DNA of 11,130 nt from an uncultured Anaerotignum sp. (GTDB taxonomy: Bacteria > Bacillota > Clostridia > Lachnospirales > Anaerotignaceae): assembly GCF_905212195.1 (NCBI RefSeq), contig NZ_CAJMDQ010000075.1, positions 1 to 11,130 of the forward strand, in the 5' to 3' direction. The notes under the pieces were generated by a model. The model was not told the origin of the DNA. It worked only from the letters and a program-made list of their open reading frames with translations, and made no database searches. Positions 6,286 to 11,130 of the stretch are shown here, piece by piece (position 1 is the stretch's first letter; each line of letters begins with the position of its first letter). The translations under genes and the position numbers were made by a program.

Positions 6286-6314
6286 TTGACTTTGTGGATT
6301 TCTGTAATTAGAAT
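6286..6314 (+). promoter_or_regulatory. SigA-type promoter of the ABC transporter operon
   Basis: The -35 box TTGACT (6286-6291) and the -10 box TAGAAT (6309-6314) are spaced by 17 bp. The start would be near 6321, giving an untranslated leader of about 67 nt before the binding-protein ATG. An A/T tract (6247-6284) precedes the -35 box and may act as an UP element. Confidence 0.8.
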
Positions 6315-6387
6315 ATGTTCATGGAAAAATACGATTGTAAAAAAATGCACTACACAAACATGCAAAAGTACAAAGGAGAGAGAGATT

Positions 6388-7254
6388 ATGAAAAAGTTTT
6401 TAGCAATGACCATGGCTATGGTTGCAGTATTTGGATGTGCTGCATGCGGCAGCAGCACTGATTCTTCTGACGCAGCTTCCACTGGCGAAACAACAGAATA
6501 TGCCCCTACAGACATTGAATATCATTCTGTTGCTGCCATTCAGGAAAGAGGCGAACTGAAAATTGCTACAGAAGCAACTTTCGCACCCTATGCTTTCAAA
6601 GACGCAGACGGTAATCTGGTAGGTCTGGAAGTTTCTCTGGTAAATCAGATCGCAAAAGATATGGGCGTTACATGTGTCATCGATGATATGGCATTTGACT
6701 CCGTACTTCCTGCTGTACAGTCTGGTTTGGATGATATTGCTTTCGCAGCACTGACACCTACAGAAGATCGTAAAGAATCCTTCACATTCACAGATTCTTA
6801 TTTCTCCAATGGTCAGATGTCTCTGGTTCGTGCAGAAGACGCAGACAAATTTGCTGATGAAAGCGCAATGGTTGCTGGCGTAACTGTTGGTGCACAGAAA
6901 GGCAGCTATCAGCAGACTGTATGCGAAACACTGTATCCCGACTGCACAGGTCGTTATCTGGAAACAGTACCTGCTATGATCATGGATCTGAAAGCTGGCA
7001 ACATCGACATCGCTATCATGGATAATGACAATGCTATCGCTTATGCAAACCAGAACGAAGACCTGGTTACAGCTTTCAAAGTTCCTATGCTGGAAGGCGA
7101 TGAAGAAAGCAACTGCGCAGCAGCGATGAAAGGCAATGATGATCTGGTTACATACATCAACGGTCTGATTGCAGGCTATATCGAAGATGGCTCCATGGAA
7201 AAATGGTATGAAGAAGCTGTTCTGATTCAGCAGTCTTTGGTAGAAGCTGAATAA
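6388..7254 (+). CDS. Amino-acid ABC transporter solute-binding lipoprotein
   Basis: A 288-residue family 3 (polar amino acid) extracellular binding protein. It begins with a lipoprotein signal: MKK, a hydrophobic stretch, then VFGC (C17) or CAAC (C20) before a Ser/Asp/Thr-rich linker to about residue 45. The mature domain has LKIATEATFAPYAFKDADGN (57-76) and DDIAFAALTPTEDRKESFTF (115-134). R128 in the second block is the usual contact for the ligand carboxylate. The second lobe has DIAIMDNDNAI (207-217), where an Asp usually binds the alpha-amino group. The ATG at 6388 follows AAAGGAGAG; a longer frame back to 6286 lacks a signal peptide and overlaps the promoter. Family and context suggest a ligand with a free amino-acid head group, such as an amino acid or an epsilon-fructosyl amino acid. 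The exact ligand is unknown. Confidence 0.92.
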   Translation: MKKFLAMTMAMVAVFGCAACGSSTDSSDAASTGETTEYAPTDIEYHSVAAIQERGELKIATEATFAPYAFKDADGNLVGLEVSLVNQIAKDMGVTCVIDDMAFDSVLPAVQSGLDDIAFAALTPTEDRKESFTFTDSYFSNGQMSLVRAEDADKFADESAMVAGVTVGAQKGSYQQTVCETLYPDCTGRYLETVPAMIMDLKAGNIDIAIMDNDNAIAYANQNEDLVTAFKVPMLEGDEESNCAAAMKGNDDLVTYINGLIAGYIEDGSMEKWYEEAVLIQQSLVEAE

Positions 7255-7275
7255 TATTTTCCTTTGAAACAAATC

Positions 7276-7304
7276 GTGCTGTATCCTTACAGCACTTTTG
7301 TTTT
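7276..7304 (+). terminator. Intra-operon hairpin after the binding-protein gene
   Basis: A 7-bp perfect stem GTGCTGT (7276-7282) / ACAGCAC (7289-7295) with a 6-nt loop is followed by TTTTGTTTT. It lies 21 bp after the binding-protein stop and 32 bp before the permease start. It probably terminates part of the transcripts, or protects the upstream mRNA, so that binding protein is made in excess over the membrane parts. Confidence 0.75.
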
Positions 7305-7336
7305 ATATCACAATATGTAAAGAGGAGGCAGAAAGA

Positions 7337-8038
7337 TTGGATCTATTCTCATTTTCCAAAATGGCTGAATTATTCGGCAAATATTATGATCATTTTCTTG
7401 GCGGCGCTTATATGGCATTGATTCTTTCTCTGATCACAGTGCTGTGTGCCACCGTTTTTGGTACATTAGTCGCTCTCGGCAAAATGTCCAAATTCAAGCC
7501 CTTAAGCTGGTTATTAAGTGCTTATATTGAAATCTTCCGCTCTACTCCCCTGATGGTTCAGGTCATGATCATCTACTTTGGTGCGGCTGCCTGCGGCTGG
7601 AAAATCAACGTACCTTTCATGAAAGACTTCAACAGCTTTTTCTGGGGTCTTTTGGTATTGATTCTGAACAGTTCTGCATATGTTGCAGAGATTATTCGAA
7701 GCGGTATCAACGCTGTGGATCATGGTCAGGTTGAGGCTGCAAGAAGCCTTGGTATGAGCCATGTTCTGACTTTAAGAATGGTTGTTCTTCCTCAGGCGCT
7801 GCGTAATATCCTGCCGGCTCTGATGAATGAATTTGTTGCCATCATCAAAGAAACTTCCATCGTTTCTCTGGTAGGTATCACAGAATTGATGTTCAGTGCA
7901 AAGGATGTCATTGCCATCTCCTACCGCACACTGGAACCTTATGTCATTGCGGCAATCCTGTATTTTATCATGGTATTCCCGCTTTCAAAACTGGTTGGAT
8001 ATCTGGAAAGGAGGTTGAATGCAAGTGTCACACGTTAA
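7337..8038 (+). CDS. Amino-acid ABC transporter permease (HisM/GlnP type)
   Basis: A 233-residue inner-membrane permease of the polar amino acid (His/Glu/Gln/Arg/opine) family. Hydrophobic segments are at about 24-47, 71-87, 101-122, 159-182 and 201-222. The family block YIEIFRSTPLMVQ (63-75) is present. The cytoplasmic EAA loop reads EAARSLGMSHVLTLRMVVLP (133-152) and docks the ATPase. The start is a TTG at 7337, chosen because AGGAGG ends 8 bp upstream. The first in-frame ATG is 24 bp further on, too far from this site. A single permease gene is present, so the transporter probably uses a homodimer. It overlaps the ATPase gene by 20 bp. Confidence 0.92.
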   Translation: MDLFSFSKMAELFGKYYDHFLGGAYMALILSLITVLCATVFGTLVALGKMSKFKPLSWLLSAYIEIFRSTPLMVQVMIIYFGAAACGWKINVPFMKDFNSFFWGLLVLILNSSAYVAEIIRSGINAVDHGQVEAARSLGMSHVLTLRMVVLPQALRNILPALMNEFVAIIKETSIVSLVGITELMFSAKDVIAISYRTLEPYVIAAILYFIMVFPLSKLVGYLERRLNASVTR

Positions 8039-8774
8039 ATCAAACGAAGTGCTTCTGCAGGTGCAAGGGCTGAAAAAACATTTTGGTAAATTAAAAGTCC
8101 TGGATGGAATCGATATTGATATCCACAAAGGTGAAGTTGTGGCAGTCATTGGACCTTCCGGTTCCGGGAAAAGTACATTCATCCGCTGTCTCAATCGTTT
8201 GGAGGAGCCTACTGACGGCAAAGTGATTTTTGAAGGCAAGCAAATCAACACAAAACATGCCAATATTGATCAGATTCGTCAGAAGATCGGTATGGTATTC
8301 CAGAATTTCAATCTTTTTCGAAACATGACAATTCTGCAGAATATCACAGCATCCCCCATTAATGTAAAACACATTCCAAAAGAACAGGCAGAAGCAAATG
8401 CCCTGCGTCTGCTGGAACGTGTTGGATTGAAAGATAAAGCACAGGAATATCCTGTTCGTCTTTCTGGTGGTCAGCAGCAGCGTGTTGCCATTGCCAGAGC
8501 ATTGGCTATGGAACCGGATATCTTGCTTTTTGACGAACCCACCTCTGCATTAGACCCTGAGATGGTTGGTGAAGTACTGGCAGTTATGAAAGAACTGGCG
8601 GAAGATGGTATGACAATGGTTGTTGTAACCCATGAAATGGGCTTTGCCCGTGAGGTTTCCGACCGCGTTATCTTCATTGATAAAGGTATCATTCAGGAAG
8701 AAAATGAACCCAAAGAATTCTTTGCAAATCCTCAAAATGCGCGACTGCAGGAATTCCTGAAAAAAGTATTATAA
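8019..8774 (+). CDS. Amino-acid ABC transporter ATP-binding protein (GlnQ type)
   Basis: A 251-residue ATPase with every ABC motif: Walker A GPSGSGKS (45-52), Q-loop Q95 in MVFQNFNLF, signature LSGGQQQR (148-155), Walker B ILLFDEP (168-174), D-loop SALDP (176-180) and the switch histidine in VVTHEMG (H205). FNLF after the Q-loop and THEMGFAREVSDR are typical of the GlnQ/HisP group. The ATG follows AAAGGAGG with only 4 bp of spacing; an in-frame GTG six bases later has better spacing and would remove two residues. The gene overlaps the permease gene by 20 bp and is followed by a strong terminator, closing the three-gene importer operon. Confidence 0.95.
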   Translation: MQVSHVKSNEVLLQVQGLKKHFGKLKVLDGIDIDIHKGEVVAVIGPSGSGKSTFIRCLNRLEEPTDGKVIFEGKQINTKHANIDQIRQKIGMVFQNFNLFRNMTILQNITASPINVKHIPKEQAEANALRLLERVGLKDKAQEYPVRLSGGQQQRVAIARALAMEPDILLFDEPTSALDPEMVGEVLAVMKELAEDGMTMVVVTHEMGFAREVSDRVIFIDKGIIQEENEPKEFFANPQNARLQEFLKKVL

Positions 8775-8788
8775 GATATACGAAAAAT

Positions 8789-8838
8789 ATGGCACAAACT
8801 TTTTGGTTACGTCCAGAAAATTTGTGCCATTTATTTTT
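8789..8838 (+). terminator. Rho-independent terminator of the transporter operon
   Basis: The 10-bp perfect stem ATGGCACAAA (8789-8798) / TTTGTGCCAT (8821-8830) continues after one C/A mismatch with about seven more pairs to a TTACGT loop. It is followed by TTATTTTT on the plus strand. The other side carries ATTTTTCG on the minus strand, so it may also stop leftward transcripts. It begins 14 bp after the ATPase stop codon. Confidence 0.9.
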
Positions 8839-8902
8839 AAGTTTGCTCATAAAACTTTTCATATTGCAAACTTCGTTCCTATTGTACAAAAAGGCAAAAA
8901 TA

Positions 8903-8943
8903 AAAAAGACCGAGGCCATTCCTATGGTTTTCGGTCTTTTTTG
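8903..8943 (-). terminator. Bidirectional terminator between the convergent operons
   Basis: AAAAAAGACCGA (about 8903-8914) pairs with TCGGTCTTTTTT (about 8931-8942). The inner pairing is CCAT/ATGG with a TCCT loop and a G-U-rich internal part. On the minus strand a TTTTTTATTTTTGCC tract follows the stem. The FGGY kinase ends at 8947, so this is its terminator; symmetry of the A and T tracts lets it serve both directions. Between this hairpin and the preceding one (8839-8902) there is an 8-bp inverted repeat AAGTTTGC/GCAAACTT (8839-8846, 8866-8873) with no T-tract. Confidence 0.88.
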
Positions 8944-8946
8944 TTT

Positions 8947-10455
8947 TCATTTTTTATCGTTCTGTGCCAGTTGATGCATAATTTCCTTTGTCTGATGGTA
9001 GATAGAATCAAATAAAATCCCCTGTTTTCTGTATATCGCAAAGTTCTCTTTTTGAGGCAGGTAACATTTAGACATCTGTACTTTTTCAGATAATGCTTCC
9101 CAGCTTGAAATGCTTCCTCCGCTCAGTGCTGCCATCAAAGCATCTCCATAAGCTGCGCCTACAGAAATTCGCGGCACAGAAACTTCACATTCCAAAATAT
9201 CCGCAAGGCACTGCATCCACACGGAATTCTTTGTTCCTCCGCCAACAGCAAAAATCCGCTTTATTGGCAAACCATGTGCTTTCATCAATTCTATATTAGC
9301 TCGGATGGTATAACAAATGCCTTCCAATCCTGCACGTACCATATGCCCTCTTGTATGTCTGCTTTCCAAACCGAAAAAACACCCTCTTGCATTTGGATCG
9401 TTCAGCGGTGTTCTTTCCCCCGCAAAATAAGGCAGGCAAAGCAGTCCTTCACTTCCGGCAGGTACTTTTTCTGCTTCCTGCGCCATCTTAGCAAAAGCAT
9501 TTTTTTCCTCTGCATCTTTATACCATTGTTCTTTCATCCACTGCGTCAACGCGCCTGCCGTATTTGTGCCAGCACAAATACCATAGGTTCCAGGAATGAT
9601 AAAGGTACCCGGCCATAGTCGTGGTTCCTGAATCATATGGTCGCTCAAATAAATAATATAAGCAGTGGAACCCAGCTGAATCATAACATCTCCCGGCAAG
9701 CATAAGCCAGAAGAAATGGCTTCCGCACCAGAATCTCCTGTTCCAGTCAAAACTTTTGTTCCCGGTGCCAATCCTGTTTCTGCTGACGCTTCTTCTGTAA
9801 CTGCTCCTGCCACTTCTGTAGCCGGTAGAAGTTCTGCCATTTGATCTGCCCTGCAAAAATGCAGACACCCTGTTTCACTGATTTTTCCAGACTTTAAATC
9901 GTATAAAGGAAGGAAATCTTCTGCCAGATATGGGTCCAAAACATAGTTCCCTGTCAGTCTGCCACAAAGATATGTAGATGCCGTCACGAACTTATATGCT
10001 TTCTCCCAAATATCTTTGTGATGATTCCGAAACCACATAATCTTTGGTGCCACATCGGAACTGCATGGCATATGCCCAAATACCTGTGCCGCACTTTCTC
10101 CATAAGTATCCAAAGCCCATTGAATTTCCTGCTCTGCCCTACTATCAATTCCATACAGAATGGCATCATGCATCGCCTTTCCATTTCGATCTACTGGCAC
10201 ACAATCGCAGCCAAGGGCAGAAAAGCCTACACAACCAATGTTCTGCGAAGGAATTTTGCTTTTTTCCAGCAATTCTTTGCATAATTTGCAAAAATCTCCC
10301 CACCAGACTTTATCGGCATCCTGAGAAAACCATCCTGCCTGAGGATGCTCCACAGAATGTGATGTTACAGCCATTTCTACAATCTGACCATTTTCGTCGA
10401 TCAAAACGCCCTTGCTTTCCCTCGTGCCAATATCAATTCCCAGATAATAGGTCAT
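8947..10455 (-). CDS. FGGY-family carbohydrate kinase (xylulokinase-like)
   Basis: A 502-residue two-domain kinase of the usual FGGY length. The N-terminal ATPase-fold block is YYLGIDIGTRESKG (3-16), followed by ILYGIDSRA (99-107). The catalytic base is expected at D241 in LTGTGDSGAEA. PYFAGERTP (342-350) and the nucleotide-binding AVGGGTKNSVWMQ (403-415) are typical of xylulokinase-like members. Substrate is open: D-xylulose, L-ribulose, another keto-sugar or a sugar alcohol. The ATG at 10455 is chosen because it overlaps the stop of the preceding BtpA-family gene as ATGA and lies 9 bp from GGAGAGG; ATGs at 10461 and 10473 are too close to or before that site. The gene ends just before a terminator. 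Whether it belongs to the fructosamine pathway or to another sugar pathway is unknown. Confidence 0.92.
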   Translation of the reverse strand: MTYYLGIDIGTRESKGVLIDENGQIVEMAVTSHSVEHPQAGWFSQDADKVWWGDFCKLCKELLEKSKIPSQNIGCVGFSALGCDCVPVDRNGKAMHDAILYGIDSRAEQEIQWALDTYGESAAQVFGHMPCSSDVAPKIMWFRNHHKDIWEKAYKFVTASTYLCGRLTGNYVLDPYLAEDFLPLYDLKSGKISETGCLHFCRADQMAELLPATEVAGAVTEEASAETGLAPGTKVLTGTGDSGAEAISSGLCLPGDVMIQLGSTAYIIYLSDHMIQEPRLWPGTFIIPGTYGICAGTNTAGALTQWMKEQWYKDAEEKNAFAKMAQEAEKVPAGSEGLLCLPYFAGERTPLNDPNARGCFFGLESRHTRGHMVRAGLEGICYTIRANIELMKAHGLPIKRIFAVGGGTKNSVWMQCLADILECEVSVPRISVGAAYGDALMAALSGGSISSWEALSEKVQMSKCYLPQKENFAIYRKQGILFDSIYHQTKEIMHQLAQNDKK

Positions 10456-11130
10456 TTGCATTTTCCTCTCCATTTTTTCACAACATCCATAAATTCTTTT
10501 ACACGGGCAACATCAATAGGATTGTCGAATTTGCCGTCTTTTTTGAAAGTAGAACCAACAAAAGCGCCTTGGCAGCAAGATAGAATTTTTTCGATATTTT
10601 CCAATTTGCATCCGGTACCACAAATAACGGGGGTATCTCCCACTACTGTACCTACACGTTCCAATAATTCTGTTTCTGGACCGCAACCAGCAGCAATGCC
10701 ACCTACGACCATGGCATCTGGTCGACAATTAAAGAGCAGTGACTTCGCCATATCTTCCGTGGTTCGTTCTCCTACGCAAGCATCACCTTCGCTTGTAATA
10801 AAATAAAACAATTTCAGGTCATCCAGACGATATGCATTTTTCAAACGCAATGTTTTGGCAATATCGCGGTCTACCAGGCCGAAGTCACCTGCCCACACAC
10901 CAGTAAACATACAACGCGTGAAAGCCGCTTCTGTGGCCGCACAAAGAGTTATAGACGCATCCCCATCAAATATTGCTTCTGCGCCAAAAGGCACACGAAT
11001 GTGTTCTCTGAGGGCTCCAATGACCATTCCCATTGCTGCAAGGGTAATAGGCGAAACCTCTTTTTCATAAGGCATGCTGAATTCATTGGTGAACAACACT
11101 CCATCTACACCGCCATCCTGAAGGGCATCC
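10452..11130 (-). CDS. BtpA/SgcQ family protein, N-terminus outside the window
   Basis: About 225 C-terminal residues are visible; the reading frame stays open to the window edge and the start lies to the right of it. Features typical of BtpA/SgcQ TIM-barrel proteins are LQDGGVDGVLFTNEFSMPYE near the visible start, VSPITLAAMGMVI, VPFGAEAIFDGDASI, a GVWAGDFG segment, the PVICGTGCKLENIEKIL strand-helix and a terminal GAFVGSTFKKDGKFDNPID phosphate-site-like block. E. coli SgcQ belongs to a sugar gene cluster; the name BtpA comes from a cyanobacterial photosystem I biogenesis factor. The chemistry of the family is not established here. The stop overlaps the FGGY kinase start (ATGA), so the two are translated together, which suggests a shared sugar pathway. 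A GTG at 11099 is an internal valine codon, not the start. Confidence 0.88.
   Translation of the reverse strand, partial: DALQDGGVDGVLFTNEFSMPYEKEVSPITLAAMGMVIGALREHIRVPFGAEAIFDGDASITLCAATEAAFTRCMFTGVWAGDFGLVDRDIAKTLRLKNAYRLDDLKLFYFITSEGDACVGERTTEDMAKSLLFNCRPDAMVVGGIAAGCGPETELLERVGTVVGDTPVICGTGCKLENIEKILSCCQGAFVGSTFKKDGKFDNPIDVARVKEFMDVVKKWRGKCK

Noticed and set aside
6400..7272. Long open frame on the minus strand opposite the binding-protein gene
   Set aside because: Cys- and Phe-rich translation without motifs; the plus-strand gene has a signal peptide, ribosome binding site and promoter.
8689..8919. Small membrane-like open frame on the minus strand after the ATPase gene
   Set aside because: It runs through two terminator hairpins and has no convincing ribosome binding site.
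1..11130. CRISPR arrays, tRNA or rRNA genes, insertion sequences, prophage genes
   Set aside because: No regularly spaced repeats, RNA gene signatures, transposase or integrase motifs, or terminal inverted repeats were seen on reading either strand.

Overview
The window looks like a chromosomal segment of an anaerobic Firmicute, probably a Clostridia or Lachnospirales-type bacterium. The grounds are moderate G+C, near-consensus AGGAGG ribosome binding sites on most genes, one TTG start backed by such a site, hairpin-plus-T-tract terminators, an FMN riboswitch of Gram-positive type and a lipoprotein-type solute-binding protein. No 16S, tRNA, CRISPR or mobile element is visible, so a genus cannot be named.

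Layout from left to right. (1) Positions 1-84 hold the 5' end of an FMN riboswitch and its promoter, reading leftward out of the window towards an unseen flavin-related gene. (2) Positions 228-6218 are one leftward operon. It runs from a TTGACA/TAGAGT promoter through a structured leader ending in a terminator-like hairpin. The genes then follow in the order sugar-phosphate isomerase/epimerase (FrlC-like), a second FrlC-like epimerase, a FrlB-like SIS-domain deglycase, a FrlD-like PfkB kinase, a second divergent PfkB kinase, an amidohydrolase-2 family protein and a YjbQ-family protein, with a terminator at 228-265. All genes are spaced by less than 20 bp or overlap. (3) Positions 6286-8838 are a divergent rightward operon encoding a polar-amino-acid-type ABC importer: solute-binding lipoprotein, permease and ATPase. 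A terminator-like hairpin lies after the binding-protein gene and a strong terminator follows the ATPase gene. (4) Positions 8903-11130 hold the end of a second leftward operon with an FGGY sugar kinase translationally coupled (ATGA) to a BtpA/SgcQ-family protein that is cut by the window edge.

The working model for regions 2 and 3 is uptake and breakdown of Amadori compounds (fructosamines such as fructoselysine). The amino-acid-type importer would bring in the glycated amino acid, FrlC-like enzymes would interconvert C3 epimers, FrlD-like kinases would phosphorylate the sugar, and the FrlB-like deglycase would release glucose 6-phosphate and the amino acid. Three things are unlike the classical frl operons: the pairs of epimerases and kinases, the added amidohydrolase (with an Asn where the last catalytic Asp is expected) and YjbQ protein, and the attenuator-like leader. 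The exact substrate cannot be read from the sequence. Motif calls are direct readings; family assignments come from remembered family features, not database searches.
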